Of a stretch of 64,000 nt of DNA, positions 1-7,635 are shown piece by piece (the first letter of the stretch is position 1; each line of letters begins with the position of its first letter). The DNA is taken from positions 181,559 through 245,558 of the forward strand of contig CBDFNK010000021.1 of assembly GCA_965250205.1 (NCBI GenBank), written 5' to 3'. A program made the translations under genes and the position numbers. Below the pieces are notes generated by a model. That model made no database searches. It was not told where the DNA came from and saw only the letters and a list, made by a program, of their open reading frames with translations. This DNA comes from JAHZKN01 sp965250205 (lineage in GTDB: Bacteria; Pseudomonadota; Alphaproteobacteria; Rhizobiales; Hyphomicrobiaceae).

Positions 1-98
1 AAATAGATCTCTGTACCAAAGCCCTTGTGACCTAAAGGGTCATCAGGACAACCATACATGAAAGAGGCTCGAAACCCTGTCCCTGCTGTTTGAGACAT
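1..98 (-). CDS. 5' end of an unidentified protein, cut by the window edge
   Basis: An open frame on the minus strand starts with ATG at 96-98 and stays open to base 1, giving at least 32 residues. The peptide begins MSQTAGTGFRASFMYG and continues with CPDDPLGHKGFG, a composition rich in Gly, Pro and aromatic residues that looks like real protein. It lies just downstream of hipA in the same direction, 71 bases after the hipA stop. No strong ribosome binding site is visible. I do not recognise the family, and too little is present to assign a function. Confidence 0.4.
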   Translation of the reverse strand, partial: MSQTAGTGFRASFMYGCPDDPLGHKGFGTEIY

Positions 99-169
99 GG
101 CGTCGAAAAGAAGGTCGACGGACGCCTGATGAATTGGCGTAAACATTATTTTCCTAGAAATACTTCGGT

Positions 170-1459
170 CTATTCTGCACCATACACACGCACAAGGTCT
201 TTGCAGCGCTGCCAAATCGCATTAATGAGTGGATCCAATACAGTCATCGGTGCGTCTGTTTTTTTGCAAGCATCATAAATTGCAAGACTATGGCCTGGAA
301 TTTCTATGAGTAAGTTTCGAATATGGGCAATCATGCGTTCAGCGTCATAATTTGCATCTTGTGATAAGCTTTCCCAGTGGCGCGGCTGCACGGCTTCAAT
401 CTGATATTTGCTGCCAATTTTCATTGCCATTTTCACTTTTTTGAGAGTGTCGGCATAGGGAAGGAAGCTTGCGACATCATAAAGGGGCGCCAGGCGAACT
501 TGCTTGCCGGGCGCAAGGACGAGAGAATAGTTTTTTGCATGGGCGTCCGTACCAGCAATAATGAAGTTGAAAGCCTGGGCACGCATAAACCGATCCCTAT
601 CCTCTTCAGAACGGGAAGAAGAATCACCTAATAATTTCATAATCTGAATTATGCTTGGACCACCCTCGTTTTCATATTTTTTGGAAGAGTTCACAGCAAG
701 TGCTTGGCACATATCCTCCTGATGAACGCGAACGATTTGTCCTTTTTTATTTTTTTGTCGGTCATAGCGAGTGGATGAAATAACGGGAATGTCGCCGATC
801 ATCAAAATCTCGGTCATGACGCTTGGTATCTCAACACGACGCGCTAATTGCAGACAAAAATGCTCGTTCTGCACTTGACCTTCTAGATCACCAACGGCTG
901 GTTTAAGAATGTGGGTAGTCGGTGTCCGGCCTTTGGGAATTCCCCATCTTTCACCGTCAAAATAAAGGGCGGTTTTGGATTGTGCGCCTGCTAAACTAAA
1001 TTGGCCAGACTCGCGCGCTGCCGGGCGCCCGGCGCCCGGGTTTTTCACCAAGTCAGAGATAATTTTCTCAAGCTCTTCTTCCTCAAGCCATTCTGGGTCT
1101 GCGCGTTCTTCCAGTTCATCGAGGGCGTTTGGGAATGCAAATTGGATCGCACCGGGACAGTCTTGACCAACAGCTCCCAAAAGCGCAAAGCAATTGCGTG
1201 GGGAAACGTGGTGGCGTTTTCCCCATTCATTGAGTGTCACTTCATTGTCAGGCAATAAACCCCACATGAACGCCGAGATCGCTTCATGTCCATGGACACG
1301 CTTGGCAAGAGGCATGGATAATGAAAGCGGGAGCGCTTTAGGACTGCGCCGCCATTTTTCTTCATATTGAAACTCTAGCTGCGCGTTATCTGTTTGCTCT
1401 ACCGACCCAACGTGGCGTCCGTTTAACAGAACAACCAATGTGCGATTTTTTTTACTCAT
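170..1459 (-). CDS. hipA: HipA-family serine/threonine kinase toxin
   Basis: This is the kinase toxin of a type II toxin-antitoxin pair. HipA kinases phosphorylate translation components (glutamyl-tRNA synthetase in E. coli) and can cause growth arrest. At 429 residues the length is normal. The N-terminal subdomain covers roughly residues 1-110. The Gly/Ser-rich ATP loop SLAGAQSK is at 155-162, an ILKP lysine segment is near 184-187, HQEDMCQAL is at 246-254, the catalytic loop GTDAHAKN is at 303-310 (Asp305 and Asn310) and the metal-binding LYDVAS is near 326-331. All expected kinase residues are present, so it should be active. The start overlaps the stop of the upstream antitoxin gene by four bases, which indicates translational coupling. 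Substrate is unknown for this branch. Confidence 0.92.
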   Translation of the reverse strand: MSKKNRTLVVLLNGRHVGSVEQTDNAQLEFQYEEKWRRSPKALPLSLSMPLAKRVHGHEAISAFMWGLLPDNEVTLNEWGKRHHVSPRNCFALLGAVGQDCPGAIQFAFPNALDELEERADPEWLEEEELEKIISDLVKNPGAGRPAARESGQFSLAGAQSKTALYFDGERWGIPKGRTPTTHILKPAVGDLEGQVQNEHFCLQLARRVEIPSVMTEILMIGDIPVISSTRYDRQKNKKGQIVRVHQEDMCQALAVNSSKKYENEGGPSIIQIMKLLGDSSSRSEEDRDRFMRAQAFNFIIAGTDAHAKNYSLVLAPGKQVRLAPLYDVASFLPYADTLKKVKMAMKIGSKYQIEAVQPRHWESLSQDANYDAERMIAHIRNLLIEIPGHSLAIYDACKKTDAPMTVLDPLINAIWQRCKDLVRVYGAE

Positions 1460-1761
1460 CGCTTGAGCCCTGTGTCTGCGATTGCATCAAGATCAATGCC
1501 GTCGTCATAATCTGGTTCATCGGTGATCGCAGTTCTACTGTCCTCGGCGTTTTGCTCAGTACCGATGTGAATATTAAGATCAAGAGCTGCTAAGATCCGC
1601 AAAACGATTCCGATTTGTGCAGTGTCTTTGCCGCGTTCAATCTCAGATACCTTGGGCTGATGTATGCTCACCCGCTCCGCCAACGCGCGTTGCGAAAGCC
1701 CAAGATCGTTTCGCGTATCTCGGATGAGCTGACCAATTTCGGTGGCATCACGGACTATCAT
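1456..1761 (-). CDS. hipB: HipB-like helix-turn-helix antitoxin
   Basis: This is an XRE/Cro-type DNA-binding antitoxin that should neutralise the adjacent HipA kinase and repress the operon. From the ATG at 1761 it is 101 residues, with the helix-turn-helix around LSQRALAERVSIHQPKVSEIERG (given here in outline; residues 22-44). The C-terminal tail is acidic (DEPDYDDGIDLD). The frame is open upstream to 1836, but that start would lie inside the 1824-1841 palindrome, so a start at 1761 (or 1767/1773) is more plausible. The gene overlaps hipA by four bases. Operator-like palindromes sit directly upstream, as expected for autoregulation. Confidence 0.88.
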   Translation of the reverse strand: MIVRDATEIGQLIRDTRNDLGLSQRALAERVSIHQPKVSEIERGKDTAQIGIVLRILAALDLNIHIGTEQNAEDSRTAITDEPDYDDGIDLDAIADTGLKR

Positions 1762-1795
1762 TTGCATTCTCATATCAAAACGAGTATAAAGGATC

Positions 1796-1933
1796 ATATC
1801 CGATCCGATATTACAGCAAAAAATATACTTGATCAAGTATAATATATTATACTATTCCCGATATATTTTGCAGCTTGATACCCTAACCGTATCACTGCTC
1901 TATATCCGATACGATATATATCAAGCTTGATAT
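1796..1933. promoter_or_regulatory. Operator-like array upstream of hipBA
   Basis: The sequence shows two copies of ATATCCGATMCGATAT (1796-1811 with C, 1902-1917 with A). It also shows a perfect 18-base palindrome TATACTTGATCAAGTATA at 1824-1841 and a perfect 16-base palindrome ATATCAAGCTTGATAT at 1918-1933. HipB-type antitoxins bind paired inverted repeats in their own promoters, so this is most likely the autoregulatory region. The very A+T-rich stretch 1842-1856 between the sites could hold the -10 element. Which repeats are bound, and by what, is inference. Confidence 0.6.
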
Positions 1934-2220
1934 CAAATACCGATCAGATCCGAATCGCTTGATATGAAAACCCAGCCAATGGCAGAGGGCATCGTTTGAA
2001 GCGAGATACGTTGCTCATTGGCCGTGCCAACCCGGAAGGCAATCTCCCCACAGTACGACGTGATACCATTCGAAATCACAGTCTCAAGGTTTTGTTCCAG
2101 GCGACTGAAGCAAGCGTCTGAAAGCTGATTATGGGGAACGGAATCCAAATCACCACAGCCAAGAAATATGCGAACATATTTCAACGGAGAAACGTGCGTT
2201 CGATCCGCATCTACAGACAC
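1933..2220 (-). CDS. Hypothetical protein, 95 residues
   Basis: This minus-strand frame of 95 residues lies upstream of hipB. Its stop codon falls on the last base of the 1918-1933 palindrome. The protein has no signal peptide, membrane segment or motif I recognise. The composition (for example DACFSRLEQNLETVI and AIGWVFISSDSD) is compatible with a real globular protein or with the C-terminal fragment of a larger one. It is divergent from the ParB-like gene at 2330. It could equally be a non-coding frame in an accessory region, so confidence is low. Confidence 0.3.
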   Translation of the reverse strand: MSVDADRTHVSPLKYVRIFLGCGDLDSVPHNQLSDACFSRLEQNLETVISNGITSYCGEIAFRVGTANEQRISLQTMPSAIGWVFISSDSDLIGI

Positions 2221-2329
2221 GTCACTGATCGCTAACTCAGATTTTTTCCAACAATGTTGGGGAACATATCAATTTGTATCTTGGCCAACAATTATAGGAC
2301 CTCCTACAATTTAGGTAGGAGAACTATTT
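2221..2329 (+). promoter_or_regulatory. Divergent leader with inverted repeats and an RBS-sequestering hairpin
   Basis: The intergenic stretch contains the inverted repeat CCAACAATGTTGG at 2248-2260 and a second copy of its left half, CCAACAAT, at 2285-2292. Just before the ParB-like start, TCCTAC (2302-2307) can pair with GTAGGA (2315-2320). The right arm is the ribosome binding site of the 2330 gene, so the hairpin would hide it. This suggests repressor binding plus translational control, both inferred. Confidence 0.4.
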
Positions 2330-3652
2330 ATGAAATTACAAAAGATAAGATTAGAAGATTTAATCGTTAACAAAGCCAATGATCGACACGGCGAACTTAC
2401 GAATGAACACACAGCCATTGAATGGCTGCTAGAAAATAAATCCGACCACATGAAAAACCTTGCTAAAGACATCGTTGAAAGCAAGCAGATATATGAACCG
2501 CCTTTAGTTTCAAAGGAAGGCAATAGATATGTCGTTTATGATGGAAACCGACGAACAACGACGTTAAAGCTGCTGAAAGAGCCAGAGAAGTCACCGAGCC
2601 AATCGTGGGCCGATTATTTTTCTAAACTAAGGACTACTTGGGAAGGCAATTTTCCCAATGCAATCGATTGCCAGATAGAAGATGATAAAGAACGATTAGA
2701 CGAAATTCTATATCGACGTCACACAGGCCAACAAAGTGGTATTGGGCAGAGTCAATGGGATCCTGAGGCGAAATCCAATTTTCAAAGGCGGACAGGTAAG
2801 GCTACCAAATTAAATGTTGCTGAAGAGATTGAGCAACTTTTGAGGTCAAACGGACGTCTAAATGAGGACGAACGGCTTCCACGATCAAATCTCAATCGAC
2901 TGCTTTCTGCCGAGCAATTTCGCAACCGTGCCGGTATTGCTGTGGAAGGCAAAAAACTAAAACTCACTCACCAGGAAGATGCGGTGCTGTCGGCATTAGA
3001 ACAAATCGCTCGAGATCTGATGAGCCAAAAAATTACACTCGATGATATATGGGACAATGACGCCAAGCGACGATACCTCGATGATTTGTCCGTTCGAAAC
3101 ATTCTTCCTTCAGCAGAACAGGCCCTGTCAGAACCAAAAGTTGTGAGTTCGCCACAGGCGACTTCTCTAAAGCCTTCCCCCCCAACTCGACCACCTGAAA
3201 GATCTACGGATATTGAAAGTAGGAAGACACTAATAAGGAATATTCAATTTCATCTCGAACCAGCTCATGACAATAGGAAGGTTTTGGACATCTGGAACGA
3301 GTTGCAACACCGCCTTATTTTTGGTCAACACGACAATGCCATTAGTGTCCTTTTTCGCGTCGTGTTAGAACTATCCATCGACATATACATAGAAAGACAC
3401 AAAGTCCAAGAACTCAGCAAGTCAGCTTCTCTCGCAGATAAATTTAATCGCATACGCCAGCATATGTTAAGCAAGAAGCTCATTGACAAGAAGTACCATG
3501 ACCATTTGCAGAAATTTGAAATTGGTGAAGAATTATTTTCCGCGAACACATTGAATGCTTACGTTCACAGCAACGACTTTTTCCCCTCAGAAAATCATCT
3601 GAAGAATATGTGGGATACGGTGGAGAAGTTCGTTACCATTTGCGTAAAGTAA
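2330..3652 (+). CDS. ParB/GNRR-motif protein with helical C-terminal domain
   Basis: A 440-residue protein whose N-terminal part resembles ParB/Srx-fold proteins: residues 56-82 contain EPPLV followed by VVYDGNRRTTTLKLL, the GNRR motif typical of ParB-like nuclease or nucleotide-binding domains. A Pro/Ser-rich linker near 265-300 precedes an all-helical C-terminal region (about 300-440) ending with LNAYVHSNDFFP, which is reminiscent of HEPN-like accessory domains but has no clear catalytic RX4-6H. It has a strong ribosome binding site (TAGGAGA). It is not a partition ParB, because there is no ParA partner. It lies upstream of an ATPase and an FRG-domain gene in the same direction, suggesting one functional module, possibly defence. 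The biochemical role is unknown. Confidence 0.75.
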   Translation: MKLQKIRLEDLIVNKANDRHGELTNEHTAIEWLLENKSDHMKNLAKDIVESKQIYEPPLVSKEGNRYVVYDGNRRTTTLKLLKEPEKSPSQSWADYFSKLRTTWEGNFPNAIDCQIEDDKERLDEILYRRHTGQQSGIGQSQWDPEAKSNFQRRTGKATKLNVAEEIEQLLRSNGRLNEDERLPRSNLNRLLSAEQFRNRAGIAVEGKKLKLTHQEDAVLSALEQIARDLMSQKITLDDIWDNDAKRRYLDDLSVRNILPSAEQALSEPKVVSSPQATSLKPSPPTRPPERSTDIESRKTLIRNIQFHLEPAHDNRKVLDIWNELQHRLIFGQHDNAISVLFRVVLELSIDIYIERHKVQELSKSASLADKFNRIRQHMLSKKLIDKKYHDHLQKFEIGEELFSANTLNAYVHSNDFFPSENHLKNMWDTVEKFVTICVK

Positions 3653-4128
3653 TTCCTGTTCATTTTTAGATTTTTGCTCTGTCAGATTCTGGCCTTCTAA
3701 ATTGTGGCAAACTCTTATTCTGCCGACGGGTCTCCATGCGGAATTCTGCGGCTCCAGATATTTCTTAGGTGCTTGAGGACGTCGATGCAGGTGAAACGTT
3801 CATTGTGTGGGATGACAGAATTGAGGCAGATGAACTTGCGTTAGCGGAGGTCGCGAGAGCCATTGAGATTGAGGGTATGGAGACCTTTGCCAATCACAAA
3901 TACCTCGCGGGCCATCGCAACGCGTGATTTATGGGATTTGGTCAACAAAAGTGCCCTCACCAAAACGGGTGAGCTCCGTTACACGCGCTATTGGTTGAAT
4001 ATTCCGACATTAAAGTCCTGAAAACCTAGGAGGGAACTATTGGTCAATAACCCAAGAAGGTCGTGATACTCTGCCTGAGTCAACGACAAATTCAACCCTT
4101 TGAATCTTGATCTATAGGATGCAGTTCA
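3653..4128 (+). other. Intergenic region with a decayed small gene
   Basis: No intact gene of normal length is present in these 476 bases. The only coding-like signal is the broken frame at 3736-3927, listed separately. A purine-rich GGAGGGA at 4029-4035 resembles a ribosome binding site but is followed by no long frame. No terminator hairpin with a T-run was seen after the ParB-like gene, so read-through to the ATPase gene at 4129 is possible. Confidence 0.45.
3736..3927 (+). pseudogene. Short remnant interrupted by an in-frame stop
   Basis: One frame reads MRNSAAPDIS from 3736, then a TAG at 3766-3768, then VLEDVDAGETFIVWDDRI and 34 further residues to a TGA at 3925-3927. The part after the TAG has convincing protein-like composition (acidic, helical), and the two parts are in the same frame, so a single nonsense change could have split one small gene. 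Alternatively the second part is a 52-residue protein starting at the GTG at 3769. I do not recognise the family. It resembles debris left by past insertion and deletion in this accessory region. Confidence 0.3.
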
Positions 4129-5658
4129 GTGACAGATAATTTTGTCTCTAGATATATTGAAAAGGAGTGGCTCGCTGGTCCGTTTGGAACCCCAGATGCC
4201 TCTCGCGCAGATGCAAAAGAAGACTATCTGCAAATTCCAGGCGCGACACCTGATTTAAAGGATGTAGCCGGACGATTTCGTGAGAGAATTGTGATTGGAA
4301 AAAAGGGAGCCGGGAAGACGATGTATTTGCGGACACTACAGCAAAAGCTCACAAATCAAGGCTTCAACAAAATAGATAACGAATTTGAACAGTTCAACGA
4401 GTGGATTGTCTTCAGTGAGATATTTCAATTACAGAGTCAGGATGTAATTGATTTATCTCGAACCTTTAAGCGTGCACACGCAATGCTGATTAGCAAAAAC
4501 ATTTCAGTCGACCACAAATCACGAGCTCGAGAGCTCTGGACCCGCGTGTGGGAGTGCGCGCTGACAGCTTCGATATATAAATTGATTTTCTCGTCAACAG
4601 ATAAGAAAGTACTCACAGATTGTCAGAAATATGTGCGACAAACATCGCCTCTGAACGAGAAGTATAGCTATATAGAAAAGTTTTTCTCTGACTTGCCGCC
4701 TGCCATTTCTCCAGTCATTATGATTAAACATTTTAAATCAACGCATTCCGATGACATCGGAAGCTTGCGGGATTATCTTAGCTCACCCCACTGGGACATT
4801 CTCTATGAATTGCTTTCCTCCATTGTAAATCGCGTCCCACAAATCGCGATTTTTATAGATGCAATAGACGACTCATTTGATCAGGCACCAGAATCTTGGC
4901 TTGAATGCCAAGAAGGACTATTCCGAAGCATTTTTAGAGTGCTCAATCGTGGAGATGATTTTTCGAATAGGGTTCATGTTATTGTTGCATTGCGTGAGAT
5001 TGCACTTTCATCTTTACTGCACTCGGAGCACGCTAGCCGATATCTCTCCGACAGCCATGTTCGGTATATTTCTTGGGACGAATCCACTGCAAGATCGTTC
5101 TTATTTGAGAAGATTTCTCATTTTCCAAAAAGAAGCACCCCAATTAAAAATGAAGAAGTTGATGTTTCCCGATATCCTTTTGATTACTGGTTGGGCATGA
5201 GCCGTGTGGTGAATGTCGAGAGAAATGTGAAAGAACCAATTTCAGATTATATCTTAAGACACACGCGACTTCTTCCCCGCGATATAGTTATTATGGGAAA
5301 CGCGATTTCTCAGGCTTCTCAAAGGCGGGTCGCAGAAGGGCGGGAGTTTAGCGAAGCAAAATTACGCCAAACAGTTCATGAGGTTTCGAAATCAATTTGC
5401 CTTGAAGCAGTTTTTTCAAGCGTCAATGAGTTTTTGTCGAGCATGGATTATGTTGCAGAGATTTTGTTGAGCTCAGAAAAAAGCAAAAATATCTTTGATG
5501 AGTTTAGATCTGCGGCATCTGGAAACCGGGAGAGGTCTCTAGAAAAGAGATTAAACGACCATTCGATTGATGAGGTTGTAGACCTCATTAGAACGTCGGT
5601 TGAGGGGCAGGTGAGCCGTTTTTTTTTCCCAAGTAGGTCAAGAAACATTCACCTATGA
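4129..5658 (+). CDS. P-loop ATPase, C-terminus lost through an apparent frameshift
   Basis: The frame starts at GTG 4129 behind a GGA-containing leader and gives 509 residues. A Walker A motif GKKGAGKT is at 57-64 and a Walker B-like IAIFIDAIDD near 240-249, so this is a STAND/AAA-like or KAP-like P-loop NTPase. The N-terminal FGTPDAS... segment before the P-loop resembles the Sll1717-type ATPase family, which I cannot confirm. The frame ends at 5658 with an abrupt RSRNIHL. Removing one T from the T9 run at 5619-5627 gives a continuous frame to TAG 5942-5944, making a 604-residue protein. It lies 27 bases before the FRG gene, consistent with an operon. Confidence 0.72.
   Translation: MTDNFVSRYIEKEWLAGPFGTPDASRADAKEDYLQIPGATPDLKDVAGRFRERIVIGKKGAGKTMYLRTLQQKLTNQGFNKIDNEFEQFNEWIVFSEIFQLQSQDVIDLSRTFKRAHAMLISKNISVDHKSRARELWTRVWECALTASIYKLIFSSTDKKVLTDCQKYVRQTSPLNEKYSYIEKFFSDLPPAISPVIMIKHFKSTHSDDIGSLRDYLSSPHWDILYELLSSIVNRVPQIAIFIDAIDDSFDQAPESWLECQEGLFRSIFRVLNRGDDFSNRVHVIVALREIALSSLLHSEHASRYLSDSHVRYISWDESTARSFLFEKISHFPKRSTPIKNEEVDVSRYPFDYWLGMSRVVNVERNVKEPISDYILRHTRLLPRDIVIMGNAISQASQRRVAEGREFSEAKLRQTVHEVSKSICLEAVFSSVNEFLSSMDYVAEILLSSEKSKNIFDEFRSAASGNRERSLEKRLNDHSIDEVVDLIRTSVEGQVSRFFFPSRSRNIHL
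5619..5627 (+). other. T9 homopolymer at the ATPase frame break
   Basis: Nine consecutive T residues lie where the ATPase frame is lost. With eight T residues the downstream frame joins seamlessly. Possible causes are a real inactivating insertion, transcriptional slippage that restores the frame in part of the mRNA, phase variation, or a homopolymer sequencing error. Confidence 0.6.
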
Positions 5659-5944
5659 TGCGATTAAGACAGCGTTAGTAAACTGTGATCTCGCTACTCA
5701 GGACGAATTTGAACTCACTGGTAGGGATTCATTCTTTCGCTTCGACAATATTCTATATAGGCATGGTTTGTTAGCGTACCAGACGAGAATCGGAACTAAA
5801 ACCAGATGGCGGTTTTGTTGGAGGTCAATCCCAAGCCTTGAAAGTTCATTGTTGCCAAAAAAGGAGTCTGTGTATGGCTTTCATTCATCTGTGCTTGATG
5901 CGTTTTCGGACATCTCGATATCAAGTAAGGGACCTGTCTATTAG
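5628..5944 (+). pseudogene. Out-of-frame 3' part of the P-loop ATPase gene
   Basis: Read one base shifted from the upstream ATPase frame, this stretch encodes about 105 residues without a stop: SQVGQETFTYDAIKTALV, later DSFFRFDNILYRHGLLAYQT and then TKTRWRFCWRSIPSL, ending at TAG 5942-5944. The content (a small winged-helix-like or beta-rich tail) is clearly protein-like, and no start codon with ribosome binding site precedes it. It is therefore interpreted as the true C-terminus of the 4129 gene rather than a separate gene. Confidence 0.65.
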
Positions 5945-5970
5945 TTGTTAAGTTTGGAGCATCTTAGGAG

Positions 5971-6633
5971 ATGGATTTTGAACCGGTTATTGCAGTAGAT
6001 TTTGCTTCTTGGAAGGATTTCAAGGGCACTCTTTTTGAGCGCCTTGATGCGATTAAAACGAAATTATTAGAGTCAGAGAGTTCCGGACCGAGATCTTTTC
6101 TATTCAGAGGGCAGGCTTGTGCGGCTTGGCCACTCTGGTCGAGTTTCGATCGACTTATAGAGGACAATGCTACGAGCATATTGTCGAATCCAGCTAAACT
6201 GGAGACGCTCTATTTGTCCGCGTTAAAGGATTTCTATGTAAATGGAATTGAAATTGGGGTCCTTCAACGAATAGGCAGGTATGATGGAAAGATTGAATTT
6301 GAACAGCTGAAAAAGGACCAATCTGCTTTTAACGAATTGCAAGCATTGGCTCAGCACTACGGTCTTCCGACACGACTATTGGATTGGTCATCTAGCCCCT
6401 ACATTGCCGCCTTTTTTGCTGCATCTGAGCCCGACAAATGTTGTTCTAAACAGATTAGTATTTGGTGCCTCGATGTTGTTGGCTCGCAAAATCTATTTAA
6501 TGATAATGATCTTGTTATACAGGACAGAGCTCTGGATAGCGAAAATAGGCAGGTTTGGCAGAGAGCAAGCTTTACAATAAACAACACTAATCTTACCCGA
6601 ACGGATGAGATGTTTCTTCGTAAAAAACAATAA
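5971..6633 (+). CDS. FRG-domain protein, C-terminus displaced by an apparent frameshift
   Basis: The protein carries the FRG domain, named after its conserved Phe-Arg-Gly: FLFRGQ is at 43-48 and QHYGLPTRLLDW at 128-139, followed by IAAFFA as in the family. FRG proteins of unknown biochemical activity are frequent in accessory and defence regions. This frame stops at 6631-6633 after residue 220 (FLRKKQ). If one A of the A6 run at 6622-6627 is removed, the frame continues to 6817 and gains the usual family C-terminus (MRINFLTVYPDVEG). The restored protein would be 281 residues, a normal length. The gene follows the ATPase closely. Confidence 0.75.
   Translation: MDFEPVIAVDFASWKDFKGTLFERLDAIKTKLLESESSGPRSFLFRGQACAAWPLWSSFDRLIEDNATSILSNPAKLETLYLSALKDFYVNGIEIGVLQRIGRYDGKIEFEQLKKDQSAFNELQALAQHYGLPTRLLDWSSSPYIAAFFAASEPDKCCSKQISIWCLDVVGSQNLFNDNDLVIQDRALDSENRQVWQRASFTINNTNLTRTDEMFLRKKQ
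6622..6627 (+). other. A6 homopolymer at the FRG frame break
   Basis: Six A residues follow the CGT codon near the end of the FRG frame. With five A residues the two frames join as FLRKNNKFRMEPRHPV. As in the preceding gene, the anomaly is one extra base in a homopolymer. Confidence 0.55.
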
Positions 6634-6817
6634 ATTTAGAATGGAGCCCCGCCATCCTGTCTTGTTTAATTGCCGTCTTCCGATGTCTGAATGCCAGAAA
6701 ATTGTTTGGGATCTAGATTTCATGAGGATCAATTTCTTGACAGTATATCCTGATGTTGAGGGTGCCGTTCGATATGCAAAACATCGATTGCAAGAGCAAT
6801 TTTCAGAAGAATTGTAG
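6628..6817 (+). pseudogene. Out-of-frame 3' part of the FRG-domain gene
   Basis: In the +1 frame relative to the 5971 gene, this part encodes RMEPRHPVLFNCRLPMSE followed by a helical tail and DLDFMRINFLTVYPDVEGAV, ending at TAG 6815-6817. The pattern of a short hydrophobic segment followed by a (F/Y)PDxxG motif and a terminal helix is what FRG proteins normally have at the C-terminus. An ATG at 6605 lies in this frame but lacks a good ribosome binding site. I take the stretch as the displaced end of the FRG gene. Confidence 0.65.
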
Positions 6818-7635
6818 CTGTTTGGCAGCGTAGTGATTTTATCCTCTCGAGGAATATTCTTTGTTAAAAACGCGTGGCATTATAGGTTGAGCGTGAAACC
6901 ATCATCCCCCCTTTTCTTGGTGTTCTGAAGGGGCTGACCAACAATTTTATGTGCTTTGCGTCTTTCCATACCAATATAACGGGCGAGATCCGTGTGAAGC
7001 GCTTGGACGTGTTCGGATTGCATTTCGCGAAATTGTTTCAATTCCTTACGATGACCTCAAACTCCTCCAATCCTGATTGGTATCAAAATGTCTCATGATT
7101 GCTGACGGCGCAAGCGGCCATGACTATGGACAACGCGGTGCTCGCCTTAAGAAACACTTCAACATCTAATGCATCCAGCCGTGAAGCAACAAAACATATC
7201 AAGACAAATGTCACACCCCACCTGAGGACATGTAAAAACCGACTGCGCGATGTCGTGGACACTGATCTCGTCCCCTTCAGGTTGGGCGTTTGGGGCCGGT
7301 AATTAAATCAGCGAGCGGATCTATTGCGGCCATTCGTGTTTGAGTTTGTCGTTCACGACAACGGCAAGATGCTATAAGGCGCCGTGGTGGCAAGTGCAGT
7401 CTCCGCAGAACAGCCCGCTGTTAGCACGGAAATTCTAGCGTGTCAGGCATTTGTAGGCGGGCGCACCCTGGAAACGAAAAGAAGAGTTTGTTAGGACAGG
7501 ATACCGGGGGAATCTTTCCGCCAAGATGGATCAAAATGGGCAAGATGTCGGTAGTACGCCGTGGCGCCTTTTTGGCTTATTTAATATTTGGAAGAATACG
7601 CCTGCACCTTAACCGAGCATCTATCGCATGCTGGT
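6818..7635. other. Gene-poor region with degraded coding fragments
   Basis: No intact gene of normal size is convincing in these 818 bases. On the minus strand, 6880-7023 encodes a 47-residue tail (listed separately). Also on the minus strand, 7159-7305 reads PEGDEISVHDIAQSVF followed by a Cys-rich CPQVGCDICLDMFCC stretch without any start codon, which looks like a decayed zinc-ribbon protein. The plus-strand frames at 7099-7302 and 7440-7643 have no ribosome binding site or recognisable motif. The region probably marks the right boundary of the accessory segment. Confidence 0.4.
6880..7023 (-). pseudogene. Remnant of an unidentified small protein
   Basis: From the ATG at 7023, the frame gives MQSEHVQALHTDLARYIG followed by a basic tail ending GDDGFTLNL (47 residues). 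The same frame extends upstream a few codons (HRKELKQFRE) before a stop, so the ATG may be internal. The charged, helical composition is protein-like. I do not recognise the family, and the fragment appears 5'-truncated. Confidence 0.3.
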
